This document shows, piece after piece, positions 26,835 through 36,283 of a stretch of 64,000 nt of DNA. How positions within the stretch are numbered: the first letter of the stretch is position 1; every line of letters begins with the position of its first letter. Source of the DNA: Sphingobacteriaceae bacterium (GTDB lineage: Bacteria > Bacteroidota > Bacteroidia > B-17B0 > Aurantibacillaceae). The position numbers and the translations under genes are program-made. Where the stretch lies: positions 2,914,001 through 2,978,000 of the forward strand of contig NVQB01000001.1 of NCBI GenBank assembly GCA_002319075.1, in the 5' to 3' direction. The notes under the pieces are model-generated. The model worked only from the letters and a program-made list of their open reading frames with translations, did no database searches and had not been told where the DNA came from.

Positions 26835-27894
26835 GCGTGGCATTTAAAGCCTTTAACATCGTCTGGGCTTTAAGCAAGCATTCTTCGTATTCCTTTTCCG
26901 GATCACTTAAGTAAGTTATCGCTCCGCCTACTGCTATACTCAGCCTTTTTGTTTTTTGATTGTAAAAAATGCTCCGGATAATAACAGATAGCGTGCAATC
27001 TCCTTTTTCATCTATAAAGCCCATCGCTCCTGAATAAGATTTCCTGTTAAAATCCTCATAAGTATCAATGAGGTCCATTGCCCTTTGTTTCGGAGCGCCG
27101 GTCATACTTGCCATGGGAAAGGTGGAGTCAATTATTTTTTCAAAAGAAGTGCCGTCTTTAATTTCACAGCTTACTGTACTCACCATTTGATGAACAGTTT
27201 CAAATGTTTCAATGTTGTAAAGTTTGTTTACAGTAACACTGCCTTTTTTTGCAAACATTGAAAGATCATTCCTGGCTACATCTACCGCCATTACATTTTC
27301 CGTGCGTTCTTTTATAGTGTTTTGTAATTCGTTTTTTAAAGCGAGATCTTCTTCTTTTGTTTTACCCCTTTTTATAGTTCCTTTAATAGGTTTTGTAATT
27401 AAATTATCCCCTTCTTTTTTTAAGAATAACTCAGGGCTCGCTGATATAATAAAATCATCACCTAGCTTCAGGATCTGCGAATAGGGTGCTTTGGATAATT
27501 CATTTAGTTTTAAAAATACATTCAGAGGGTCTATGTGCGCATTATCAGAATAGAATTCTATACAATAATTTATTTCATAAACATTTCCTTTTTGAATGTG
27601 TCCCTTTAGAGTTAACACATTTTTTAAATACTCTGCTTTTGAAGTCCTGCTTTTTAATTGCAAAGGAGACTCAATGTCTGTGAACTGCATGAGTGGACTA
27701 ACATCTTCACGAATCACATTAAGAACTTTGTGGAAAAGGGGTTTCAGTTTTCCAGTTGCGGGATTTTTATAGGGAAGTAAAGCATAAGAATTAATGCAGT
27801 CCTCAACAGGTTCATCTGACAGGAGAAAAAGCATTCCGGAGTCGGCGCTTTTAGTCAGTTGATACATACAATTCCGGAATCTTTGAAAATTCAT
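26827..27894 (-). CDS. pabB: Aminodeoxychorismate synthase component I
   Basis: PabB converts chorismate to 4-amino-4-deoxychorismate for p-aminobenzoate and folate. The chorismate-binding domain is complete: ISASPELFLK, the PabB signature PIKGT whose Lys is the nucleophile (anthranilate synthase has Ala there), ENVMAVDVARNDL, and FPMASMTGAPK with SGAMGFID at the C-terminal end. The start is set at ATG 27894: a -7 box at 27913-27920 overlaps the longer ATG at 27915. pabA and pabC are not adjacent. It diverges from nadD. Confidence 0.93.
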   Translation of the reverse strand: MNFQRFRNCMYQLTKSADSGMLFLLSDEPVEDCINSYALLPYKNPATGKLKPLFHKVLNVIREDVSPLMQFTDIESPLQLKSRTSKAEYLKNVLTLKGHIQKGNVYEINYCIEFYSDNAHIDPLNVFLKLNELSKAPYSQILKLGDDFIISASPELFLKKEGDNLITKPIKGTIKRGKTKEEDLALKNELQNTIKERTENVMAVDVARNDLSMFAKKGSVTVNKLYNIETFETVHQMVSTVSCEIKDGTSFEKIIDSTFPMASMTGAPKQRAMDLIDTYEDFNRKSYSGAMGFIDEKGDCTLSVIIRSIFYNQKTKRLSIAVGGAITYLSDPEKEYEECLLKAQTMLKALNATLI

Positions 27895-27912
27895 AAAAAT
27901 ATTTAATGAAAA

Positions 27913-27920
27913 CAAATTTA
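27913..27920 (-). promoter_or_regulatory. Probable -7 box of pabB
   Basis: Read leftwards the sequence is TAAATTTG, an exact TAnnTTTG match, 18 bp before ATG 27894. It overlaps the alternative upstream start, which favours the shorter protein. Confidence 0.45.
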
Positions 27921-27947
27921 AAGAGAAATTACCAGTAATTTCGGCTT

Positions 27948-28523
27948 ATGCATATTGGTTTATTTTTCGGGTCCTTTAATCCTGTACATATCGGACATAT
28001 GGCTCTCGCTAACTATATGCTCAGCTTTACAGAAATGGAAGAAGTTTGGCTGGTAGTTAGTCCGCAAAACCCTTTAAAAAATAAAAATCAGTTACTTGAT
28101 CAGAATCAGCGTTTGGTGCTTGTGAATTTGGCCATCGACGATCATCCAAAAATGAAGAGTTCCAATATTGAGTTTGGTTTAACGCAGCCCTCCTATACTA
28201 TTAATACGCTGGCACATTTAAAGGAAAAATATCCACAGCATACTTTTAGTTTAATAATGGGGCAGGACAATCTTCAATCTTTTCATAAATGGAAAAACTA
28301 TGAAGAGATTTTAAAGGGCTTTCATATATACGTTTATCCCCGTCCCGATTGCGCACGAAGTGAATTTGATGCGCATCCTCATGTTCATCTCACGGAAGCT
28401 CCAATGATGGAGATCTCGGCAACCTTTATTCGAAGCGCCTTGCAAAATAAAAAGGATATTCGGTTTTTTCTACCCGCAAAGGTTTGGGAAGAAATTGACG
28501 CAATGAATTTTTATAAGAAGTGA
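27948..28523 (+). CDS. nadD: Nicotinate-nucleotide adenylyltransferase
   Basis: NadD makes deamido-NAD from nicotinate mononucleotide and ATP. The 191-residue product has the adenylyltransferase motif GSFNPVHIGH at about 8-17, the substrate segment IMGQDNLQSFHKW and the C-terminal ISATFIR motif (SxTxxR). Length is normal. It ends one base before the stop codon of the convergent M28 peptidase gene. Confidence 0.95.
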   Translation: MHIGLFFGSFNPVHIGHMALANYMLSFTEMEEVWLVVSPQNPLKNKNQLLDQNQRLVLVNLAIDDHPKMKSSNIEFGLTQPSYTINTLAHLKEKYPQHTFSLIMGQDNLQSFHKWKNYEEILKGFHIYVYPRPDCARSEFDAHPHVHLTEAPMMEISATFIRSALQNKKDIRFFLPAKVWEEIDAMNFYKK

Positions 28524-29672
28524 TCAGAGTGTATTTGTAAATTGAGTAATCAATTTAAAAACATCCACATATTCCGTGAGTGGCAATGTTTTCTCCACGT
28601 CATAAACATCGTGATAGAACGTCACACCACCCATGGTATAAATAAAGAAACAGGGAACGCCTTTTTCCGAAAACCAATAGTGATCGCTATTTGAGGCTTT
28701 ACCGCGTTTTTTAATTTCTTTCAGAAGTTGTTGTTCGCTGTTGAGTTTAGTCAGCGTCATAAATTCTTTGCCGTAAACTGCTCCGTTTACAACCATTATC
28801 CCGTCATTACCTGTGCCCAGCAGATCAAGGTTTATGAGAAATTTTATTTTATAAATATCTATGGCTTTGCTCTCCACAAAAAATTTAGATCCCAAAAGGC
28901 CGGCTTCTTCACCTGCAAAAAACAAAAATACAGTTTTATATTTCGGTGGATGTTCTTTGTAGTAACGAATGAGATTAATCACAACACTCACCCCACTGGC
29001 ATTGTCATTAGCACCGGGAAAAAAAGTAGATTTGCCAAGACCTCCCAAATGGTCGTAATGCGCTGAAAAAACAATCATGGAATCGGAAGCAGAGGTGCCA
29101 TTTATAAAACAGCCAATGTTTTTACTTTCGAAATCTGAGATAAGTTTATTCTGAATGTCTATTTCGATTTCTTTAGGTTCTTCGTTAAATTTTTTTCGAT
29201 CTATTTCCACTTCGCAAAATGTGTCAACGTCTTTTCCTACACTATAAGTCAGCTTGTTTTTCAGCGTTACAGAAATTTTTGTCTGCTCGCCAGAATAAAT
29301 AAAATGAACAGAATCTACTTTTTGTAAAGTAAACTTCCCCTTCACTGAGCACGCGGAAGGGTCTGGTATAAAATCCTCTCCGGTTTTCAGAGGCTTGCCG
29401 TTAATACTGAGTTTACAGGCTTTTGGAAAGGTATTAACGGAGTGGTAAAAAGATTGAGTGAAATTTTTTTCGAATAAGGGGAATGTCTTTTGCTTTTTTA
29501 ATTCAGCAACAATATATTTTTCTGCAGTAGACAGACCATTGTTTAAATACCCCCGCCCATAACATTTTTTAGAGGTAAGGAATTTTATAATTTTCCTTGC
29601 GTAAACAGTATCCTGGCAGTTTGCTGATGCAGAGAAAAATAGAACTGCAGCAAGTATAAAAAGAAAACGCAT
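28524..29672 (-). CDS. Secreted M28-family zinc peptidase
   Basis: A signal peptide (MRFLFILAAVLFFSASANC) is followed by a divergent domain (about 25-195) and a C-terminal M28 metallopeptidase domain with the di-zinc ligands: FSAHYDHLGG, GANDNASGV, FAGEEAGLLG and a late His in FYHDVYD. Members are aminopeptidases in the periplasm or outside the cell. A short overlap-free gap of 18 bp separates it from the gene upstream, so the two may be co-transcribed. Specificity cannot be predicted. Confidence 0.88.
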   Translation of the reverse strand: MRFLFILAAVLFFSASANCQDTVYARKIIKFLTSKKCYGRGYLNNGLSTAEKYIVAELKKQKTFPLFEKNFTQSFYHSVNTFPKACKLSINGKPLKTGEDFIPDPSACSVKGKFTLQKVDSVHFIYSGEQTKISVTLKNKLTYSVGKDVDTFCEVEIDRKKFNEEPKEIEIDIQNKLISDFESKNIGCFINGTSASDSMIVFSAHYDHLGGLGKSTFFPGANDNASGVSVVINLIRYYKEHPPKYKTVFLFFAGEEAGLLGSKFFVESKAIDIYKIKFLINLDLLGTGNDGIMVVNGAVYGKEFMTLTKLNSEQQLLKEIKKRGKASNSDHYWFSEKGVPCFFIYTMGGVTFYHDVYDVEKTLPLTEYVDVFKLITQFTNTL

Positions 29673-29690
29673 AGGTTTTTAGCAATGATA

Positions 29691-30434
29691 TTAGTCGAAA
29701 CGTTTTTTAACCAGCGAGTAAAAGTACTTCACTACTTCTTCTTTTGGATCCCACTCATACACATTCTTTAAACTGTTCAAATATATTTCTGCTTCATTCC
29801 AGTTGTTTACACTATTGATTTGTTCAAGGGCAATATTGTATTCAGAGGAGTTTTGCCCAAATAAATCATTCATAAAACGGAATTTATCATTCAGGCCTAT
29901 TGCCAATGGAGGCTTAGGTTTGGAAGCGTCAAATGAAGTGGTTTCTGTTTTAGGAAAGGTAATTTGACCGGATTCGGTTTTTTGGGTTTCCATTTTTATA
30001 CCGCGATAGTTATCAGGGTCTATTTTAGGTGGTTCTATTTTAGACTTTTCGTTTTCTTCTTTGTTTAGTGATTCAGGGGTTTGAAGTTTAGCTTCTTTTT
30101 TTTCTTCAGCCTCGAATTTTACCGTTTCTTTAATTTGTTGAAGATCTTCAGTGGTAGCAGGTGTTTTATTCTCAGTCTCTATCGCCTTGGCAACCTCCTT
30201 TTCGCCTGTGGCGGCTGAGAGTTTCGCGTGAATATTAAAACTTGGAGAAATTTCTTTGTTCAGTTTGTTGTATTTATAAATGGCGACATTCTCCTGAATA
30301 CCCGTAAGTATTTTTTGAAATTGCTCACAGTCTGCTACCGAAGGTTGTATAGTATCGTCCACAAATAATTCCAGCGTTGGAGTCAGCTCATCTATTTGTA
30401 TCTGTATTCTTTGAAGTATTTTATCAGTAGACAT
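29691..30434 (-). CDS. Conserved hypothetical protein with acidic/lysine-rich linker
   Basis: The 247-residue protein has no signal peptide or membrane segment. An N-terminal helical part (about 1-70) and a C-terminal helical module (about 175-247, KFRFMNDLFGQNSSEYNIAL... ending LVKKRFD) flank a low-complexity linker rich in Glu, Lys, Pro and Thr. Such a C-terminal module is seen at the end of Bacteroidota proteins of unknown function. Nothing links it to the neighbouring peptidase except position. Confidence 0.7.
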   Translation of the reverse strand: MSTDKILQRIQIQIDELTPTLELFVDDTIQPSVADCEQFQKILTGIQENVAIYKYNKLNKEISPSFNIHAKLSAATGEKEVAKAIETENKTPATTEDLQQIKETVKFEAEEKKEAKLQTPESLNKEENEKSKIEPPKIDPDNYRGIKMETQKTESGQITFPKTETTSFDASKPKPPLAIGLNDKFRFMNDLFGQNSSEYNIALEQINSVNNWNEAEIYLNSLKNVYEWDPKEEVVKYFYSLVKKRFD

Positions 30435-30591
30435 AATGTGAGCACAATTTTATAAAGAATGACTAAAATAATTTGATTTTATTAGTTCTTCAGCTACATT
30501 TAAATTTTGTTTTACACGCCTTTTAAACAATTGGTTTTAAGCGAAATGTAAACCTTATTCAAGTAAGAGAGTGGTTGAAATACAAACCACT

Positions 30592-30614
30592 TGCTAATTA
30601 ACGAATTGCACTAA
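30592..30614. repeat. Degenerate CACGAATTA-type repeat upstream of murF-alr
   Basis: GCTAATT, CGAATT and GCACTAAT occur in one stretch directly before the murF-alr start and recall the units of the inverted pair at 16759-16848. The match is shorter and less regular. Confidence 0.35.
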
Positions 30615-30615
30615 T

Positions 30616-33063
30616 ATGTACACGCTCCAGCAAATAGCCGAAATAACCAACACAAAATTTTTCGGAAAGAATAATTATAGTGTTAGTCATTACCTCAACG
30701 ATAGCCGTGGACTTCATTCTGCAGAAGAAACTATTTTTATCGCTCTGAAAACCCAGCGTAACAACGGACATTTATATATTCCTGAATTAATAGAGAGCGG
30801 GCTGAAATCCTTTCTGGTGGCTGAAGGGGAATTTGATTATTCTGATTTTAAAGATTCAGATGTTTCTTTTATTGTTTCTGAAGACCCTTTACATACTATA
30901 CAAATTTTGGCCTCTTATCACCGTCAACGCTTTTCTATTCCTGTTATTGGAATAACGGGTAGTCATGGAAAAACAGTGGTAAAGGAGTGGCTTTATCAAC
31001 TTCTAAAAAATGATTTTGCAATTTGTAGGAGTCCAAAAAGCTATAATTCTCAGATTGGTGTGCCTTTAAGTGTTTTAAATTTGAATGAGACACATACGTT
31101 AGGCATTTTTGAAGCGGGTATTTCAAAAGAAGGTGAGATGGAAAGGCTAGCCTCGATTATACGTCCAACGCTTGGTGTGCTTACTTCTTTTGGCTCACCG
31201 CACGACGAAGGTTTTTTGAATCGTGAGCAAAAGATGGCGGAGAAACTAAAATTGGTTTCCTCGAGCGATAAAATTATTCTTTCAGGAATCACTAAAAATG
31301 ATGCTCCACAAAATTTAAAGATCAAAGCCCTATTTATTTCTGAGCACGCGGACGCCGATCTCAAAATAAGTTTTGAATCTGATACACTTTATTTACAAAG
31401 TTCTTCTACGAACTATAAGTTTAAAATTCCGTTTACTGATCAGGCCTCCATTCATAATATTGCGACCTGTGTGGGAGTTCTTTTAACCATGGGATTTCAA
31501 GAACAGGTTATACAATCAAGAATCAGTCTTCTGCAACCAGTAGCATTGCGTCTTGAGATAAAAAATGGAATACAGAATTCGTTGCTTATCAACGATTACT
31601 ACAATTCAGATCTTGATTCACTTAAAATTGCTCTAAATTATTTACAACAACAAAACCGTCGTCTCAAAAAAATTGTGATCGTTTCAGATATTGAACAGTC
31701 CGGCATTCCATCGTCGGCCCTATACCGCAAGCTCGCAGACCTGTTTCAACAAAATAGGATTGATCTTGTTGTAGGTATAGGAAATGAGATCTCAAATCAT
31801 AGACCACTGTTTAAAGCAAACTCTTTATTTTTTAGAGACACGCAAGAATTTGCCAGTCAGTTTTATCTGAACAGCTTTCATTTCAGTGACGCGGGAATTC
31901 TTCTTAAAGGCGCGCGCAGCTTCGGATTTGAAAACATCAGTAAACTCCTGCAATTAAAAAGTCACGATACAGTGTTCGAAATAAATTTGAATAAACTAAC
32001 GGACAATATAAATTATTACCGATCATTACTTGCTCCAAAAGTGCAGATGATGGGTATGGTAAAAGCTATGGGATATGGAAGTGGCAGTGCCGAGGTAGGC
32101 CGAACGCTCCAACACATGGGCGTAAATTACCTCGCTGTAGCCTATGCTGACGAGGGAGTGGAATTAAGAGCTTCTCATATTACACTTCCAATTATGGTTA
32201 TGAATCCTGAAGAAGATGCCTTTGAAGATATCATAAACCACCGGCTCGAGCCGGAAATTTATCACTATAAGCTTTTAAAGACTTTTGTAGCCAAGTTGGA
32301 TGCCCTGGGAATTACCGAGCCTTATCCAGTGCATCTGAAGATTGATACAGGCATGCACCGTTTAGGATTTGAAGAACATGAACTTATTGAATTGGCTGCT
32401 TTACTAAAACAAAACCCGCTCCTAAAAGTGAAATCGGTTTTTTCACACCTGGTAGGTTCTGACAATGCTGAATTAGATGGTTTTACGAAGGAACAGGTCC
32501 GGATTTTCGAAAAAGCATTTCAACTAATAGAAGAACAACTGGGATATTCGGTTATAAAACATCTTTGCAATTCCGGTGGTATAACCCGTTTTAAACAAGC
32601 GCATTACGATATGGTGCGTCTTGGAATTGGAATGTATGGAATAGGAGTTAATGCAGAAGAACAAAAACAGTTGCAAAACGTAGGAACACTTAAAACGAAG
32701 ATTAGCCAGATTAAAAAAATTAAGGCGGGCGATACTGTGGGCTACAATCGTAACGGCAAGATCAGTCAGGATACAAGTATCGCAACCATACCAATAGGTT
32801 ACGCAGATGGATTTAGCAGACAACTTGGAAATGCGAATCACGGTGTTTATGTAAACGGAATTTTTTGTAAGACTGTAGGAAATATCTGTATGGACATGTG
32901 TATGATTGATATCACCGGCATAAGTTGTAGTGAAGGGGAGGAAGTAATTATTTTCGAAAATGACAAGCAGATCGCAGCCATTGCTAAAGCAATGAATTCT
33001 ATATCCTACGAGGTACTCACAAATGTATCTGGACGAGTTAAACGCATTTATGTTCAGGAATAA
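30616..33063 (+). CDS. Bifunctional MurF ligase / alanine racemase fusion
   Basis: The 815-residue protein joins two peptidoglycan enzymes. Residues about 1-450 are UDP-MurNAc-tripeptide:D-Ala-D-Ala ligase (MurF) with the ATP loop GITGSHGKT at 112-120. Residues about 454-815 are alanine racemase (Alr) with PLP Lys483 in MVKAMGYGSG and catalytic Tyr710 in TVGYNRNGK. The racemase makes D-Ala, which after dimerisation by Ddl is the substrate of MurF, so the fusion links successive steps. This fusion is known in Bacteroidota. A terminator follows at 33084. Confidence 0.95.
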   Translation: MYTLQQIAEITNTKFFGKNNYSVSHYLNDSRGLHSAEETIFIALKTQRNNGHLYIPELIESGLKSFLVAEGEFDYSDFKDSDVSFIVSEDPLHTIQILASYHRQRFSIPVIGITGSHGKTVVKEWLYQLLKNDFAICRSPKSYNSQIGVPLSVLNLNETHTLGIFEAGISKEGEMERLASIIRPTLGVLTSFGSPHDEGFLNREQKMAEKLKLVSSSDKIILSGITKNDAPQNLKIKALFISEHADADLKISFESDTLYLQSSSTNYKFKIPFTDQASIHNIATCVGVLLTMGFQEQVIQSRISLLQPVALRLEIKNGIQNSLLINDYYNSDLDSLKIALNYLQQQNRRLKKIVIVSDIEQSGIPSSALYRKLADLFQQNRIDLVVGIGNEISNHRPLFKANSLFFRDTQEFASQFYLNSFHFSDAGILLKGARSFGFENISKLLQLKSHDTVFEINLNKLTDNINYYRSLLAPKVQMMGMVKAMGYGSGSAEVGRTLQHMGVNYLAVAYADEGVELRASHITLPIMVMNPEEDAFEDIINHRLEPEIYHYKLLKTFVAKLDALGITEPYPVHLKIDTGMHRLGFEEHELIELAALLKQNPLLKVKSVFSHLVGSDNAELDGFTKEQVRIFEKAFQLIEEQLGYSVIKHLCNSGGITRFKQAHYDMVRLGIGMYGIGVNAEEQKQLQNVGTLKTKISQIKKIKAGDTVGYNRNGKISQDTSIATIPIGYADGFSRQLGNANHGVYVNGIFCKTVGNICMDMCMIDITGISCSEGEEVIIFENDKQIAAIAKAMNSISYEVLTNVSGRVKRIYVQE

Positions 33064-33083
33064 GCCATAATTTTTGTAAATGA

Positions 33084-33114
33084 AAAAACCACCGTTCAAA
33101 GAAGGGTGGTTTTT
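33084..33114 (+). terminator. Intrinsic terminator after murF-alr
   Basis: AAAAACCACC (33084-33093) pairs with GGTGGTTTTT (33105-33114) around an 11-nt loop; the T-run is part of the 3' arm. Confidence 0.85.
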
Positions 33115-33332
33115 GCTTTGTCCAGTTCACTATTTTTAAGATAGCAAAATTGACTTATTAATATACGCCTTTCGGTTAGATTAGCGCTTATATCCTATAA
33201 CGCTTAATAATATTCAATTTCAGGACCAGATATTTTTGCCTTTAAAAATCAAGCACTTAAAAAAAACAGGCTTTAGTTTTGTGCAAATAAATACTCAATT
33301 TGTGAATAGGCTACGGGATAATCCTAAACATA

Positions 33333-34778
33333 TTAATCAACAATTAGAATCTTGCTTCTAAAATTTTTGCCCTTGGCAAAATAAACTCCTGGCTTTAGAT
33401 CGTGAATTTTAAGAGTGTAATCGTTTTCGAGTGAAAGATCCACTTCTAAAATGGTTTGTCCGAGTGCGTTTACAATTACTATATTTTCAGCTTTATTACT
33501 CCTAAGAGCGAAGCTGCCATTATTGGGATTCGGATAAATCTCGATTTTAAAAAGTTCATTTTGCTTGTCAAAGAGTGAGGTTAGTTCGCAGACTTTAACG
33601 GTGAAATGAACAGTTGTAGTATCCTCACAGCCGTTTTGATCTTTACCGCTAACAGAATAGCTGATGTTTCCTGTTGTTTGTTGACTCGCTGTTGTGATCA
33701 ACGAGCCGGTTTGCCCGCTAGACCAACTGTATGTTGTGGCGCCGGAAGCTAATAATGTAGCTTGCGAATTTTGGCAAATTACGCTAGTAGAAGCTGAGGC
33801 TGTTAATGTTGGATTGGGATAAACTGTCAGGATTTTTGTAAAGGGTGTTCCTGCGCCACCAGAATTAGAGCTTGTAAGAGAAATAGAATAAGTACCTGGC
33901 ACTGAAAAAGTAAAAACAGGATTACTTTGAGTGGAGGCTGCTGAGACAGGCCCCGATACCTGCCAACTCCAAGCGGTCGGACTATTTGATGAAAGATCCA
34001 TAGCCGCTAAAGATTTCCCCGCGCAAACACCCGAACCAGAAATCATAAAAGAAGTTTGTGGTACCGCAACGCTGTTAACATGGGAAACAGTGATATCGTC
34101 AATAATATTGTAGGCGTACACATCGCTCGTACTATTTTTATTTACAAGTGTTGTGTTAGCATCGCTATAATAATTTCCAAACGTGATATATTTATAGGCA
34201 GAATCTGCAACAAAAGTAAATGAGAAATATTTCCAGCCTGTGGTATCTAGCACTGTACTCATGTTGTAATGAGGAGTACGATTAATTCTTAAAGAATTAG
34301 ATCCGTGCCATACAGCATTGTTAGTGAACAGCACGCCTATATTATTACTCACGTAAGAGGCCGATGTTAATGAACCGGTTGTTGCATAAAACGAGATAGA
34401 ATAGGTTTGGCCTACCTGCATAGTTGTGGTTAAATTTGTACTAACGTATTCTCTAGCATCAACGTGATAACCATTATAGGTAACAAAACCGAGAACATTA
34501 TTCCCGGAATGAGGTTGCACACAAGTAATGTATCCGCAAGGAAGTTGCGCAACGCCGCTACCATTAAGGCTTAAAAGATCAGGAGAACCCCAGGTACCCT
34601 GAGTGATATAATTTCCGTTGCAATTAGACCAACCATTTGCCAGGTTCAATTGATTATACCCAGTAGGCGATGATGATGTAATCTCTAGTCCTGGATTATT
34701 GACGAGGTTTTGAGCATTGAAGCTGCAAATACTTTGGAAAGTTAATAAGGTAAAAAGTTTGATTTTAAATAAGCGCAT
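33333..34778 (-). CDS. T9SS-sorted surface protein with PKD domain
   Basis: Signal peptide (about 1-22, to SFNAQ), then a carbohydrate-binding-like beta-sandwich (about 23-225, starting NLVNNPGLEI), a PKD domain (about 235-320, with SWQVSGPVSAAS and PGTYSISLTSS), an Ig-like bacterial domain, and a type A T9SS sorting domain at the C-terminus (IYPNPNNGSFALR ... LKPGVYFAKG). It is predicted to be exported and attached to the cell surface or released. Ligand unknown. It is 65 bp from the PLP enzyme gene upstream and may share its transcript. Confidence 0.88.
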   Translation of the reverse strand: MRLFKIKLFTLLTFQSICSFNAQNLVNNPGLEITSSSPTGYNQLNLANGWSNCNGNYITQGTWGSPDLLSLNGSGVAQLPCGYITCVQPHSGNNVLGFVTYNGYHVDAREYVSTNLTTTMQVGQTYSISFYATTGSLTSASYVSNNIGVLFTNNAVWHGSNSLRINRTPHYNMSTVLDTTGWKYFSFTFVADSAYKYITFGNYYSDANTTLVNKNSTSDVYAYNIIDDITVSHVNSVAVPQTSFMISGSGVCAGKSLAAMDLSSNSPTAWSWQVSGPVSAASTQSNPVFTFSVPGTYSISLTSSNSGGAGTPFTKILTVYPNPTLTASASTSVICQNSQATLLASGATTYSWSSGQTGSLITTASQQTTGNISYSVSGKDQNGCEDTTTVHFTVKVCELTSLFDKQNELFKIEIYPNPNNGSFALRSNKAENIVIVNALGQTILEVDLSLENDYTLKIHDLKPGVYFAKGKNFRSKILIVD

Positions 34779-34843
34779 GGTTTTGGGTTTTAAATTATAA
34801 AAAGATAATAATAAAAAACAGATGTTTAAAATTACCAGGTTTA

Positions 34844-36148
34844 TTATTTTACCTGGGGAGCAACAGTTTGTGAAATGTCTTTTAAACCTTGCACGAGAAA
34901 ATCCAGATCTTCAATATTTGTGTAAACATTGGGTGTTACGCGAATGCCATTTACTTTCTCATGAATGATAGACACGGTGTGAATTTTGTAATGATCAAAT
35001 AAATTTCCTTCAATCTGCTGCGCTTGCCAGCCTTCGAAACCAACATTAGCAATAGCACAGGAGTATTGCGGTTTTAAAGAGGTTGCAATCTTTACTTTAG
35101 GTAATTTGGTGACTTTTTCTGTCCAGTAATCTTTCAGATATCTTAAACGGGCTTCTTTTCTTTTGGCACCTATAATATTATGAAAATCTATAGCTGTTCC
35201 AATAGCCATTTCTGAAGCAAACGAACGCGTTCCAAGGTTCTCAAATTTTCTAATATCATCACCGTCTGGTTCCGCGCTTGATAACAAAGCCCATATATTT
35301 TTGATTTTTGTTTTGCGTATATACATTAGCCCACTGCCAAAAGGCGCGCCAAGCCATTTATGCAAGGATGTAGCAAAATAGTCAGCGCCGGTATCTTCGA
35401 TTTTAAAATCGAAATGTGCAAAAGAATGTGCTCCATCAACTATTACTTCGCAGCCTTTTTTGTGAGCCATGTCGGCAATGGCTTTGCAAGGCACAATGTT
35501 ACCGGTCCAGTTAATGAGGTGTGTAATATGAACTATTTTTGTTTGAGAAGTAATGGCATTCTCATACAATTTGATAATAGTAGCGTCGTCTTCCGTTGGT
35601 TGAGGAATGGTAACCCAAACCAGTTTTATTTTATCTCGCTTTTCCCTTTGTTTCCATGCATTCATCATGTTGGGATAATCAAAAGTGCTTAACACAACTT
35701 CGTCCCCTTCTTTTAAATTTAATCCAAAGATAATACTGTTTAAGCCTTCCGTAGCGTTCCTGTTAATAGCAATTTCATCTGGTAAAACCTCGCAAAGATT
35801 TGCCAGCTTGTTCCGTAAACCCTCTCTTTGCTGATCGAGAATTCGCCACATGTAATACGAGGGGGCCTCGTTTGAAAGTTGATAATTGCGAATGTGTGCT
35901 TCCTGAACCACTTTAGGTTGTGGACTCACACCGCCGTTGTTCAGGTTAATTAAATTTGCCGATATGGTGTAACTTGATCTTACCCATCCCCAGAAATCTT
36001 CATTTTCGATGGATGCATCAAAGCTCTGATTTTCGAGTATTGATAAGTGCTTTTCAAGATGCGTTGAAAAATTTTTATCGAGTGTCGAAAACATTTCAAG
36101 CGCGCTGAGCGTGCCTGCAGATGTGAGTAGAAAGTTGCGTCTATTCAT
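34844..36148 (-). CDS. Tat-signal class V aminotransferase-fold PLP enzyme
   Basis: The first residues MNRRNFLLTSAG fit a twin-arginine motif, which would export the folded, cofactor-loaded enzyme to the periplasm; the hydrophobic core is short and no clear signal-peptidase site is visible. The catalytic domain is fold type I, class V: NRNATEGLNSI, DGAHSFAHFDF with the PLP-binding Asp, and the Schiff-base Lys in SLHKWLGAPFG. It resembles isopenicillin-N epimerase-like and cysteine desulfurase-like proteins, without the SufS active-site Cys loop. The reaction is unknown. Confidence 0.83.
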   Translation of the reverse strand: MNRRNFLLTSAGTLSALEMFSTLDKNFSTHLEKHLSILENQSFDASIENEDFWGWVRSSYTISANLINLNNGGVSPQPKVVQEAHIRNYQLSNEAPSYYMWRILDQQREGLRNKLANLCEVLPDEIAINRNATEGLNSIIFGLNLKEGDEVVLSTFDYPNMMNAWKQREKRDKIKLVWVTIPQPTEDDATIIKLYENAITSQTKIVHITHLINWTGNIVPCKAIADMAHKKGCEVIVDGAHSFAHFDFKIEDTGADYFATSLHKWLGAPFGSGLMYIRKTKIKNIWALLSSAEPDGDDIRKFENLGTRSFASEMAIGTAIDFHNIIGAKRKEARLRYLKDYWTEKVTKLPKVKIATSLKPQYSCAIANVGFEGWQAQQIEGNLFDHYKIHTVSIIHEKVNGIRVTPNVYTNIEDLDFLVQGLKDISQTVAPQVK

Positions 36149-36283
36149 TTTTCAGGAGATTATAATGTTTAGGAAGGAATCTAAATTTGGGAGGCATATT
36201 AAAGATAATAAAAGATACTAAGCAATTATAGAAAATTAACTAGTTCCCCAACAACTTTCTGATGAATTGTAACTTGATGTCTG

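Noticed and set aside
30570-30591. Hairpin AGTGGTT / AACCACT before murF-alr
   Set aside because: Seven-bp stem with an 8-nt loop and no adjacent T-run; too weak to call a riboswitch or terminator.
32524-33099. 191-codon open frame opposite to murF-alr
   Set aside because: Lies entirely over the racemase part of a clear gene and has no recognisable domain.
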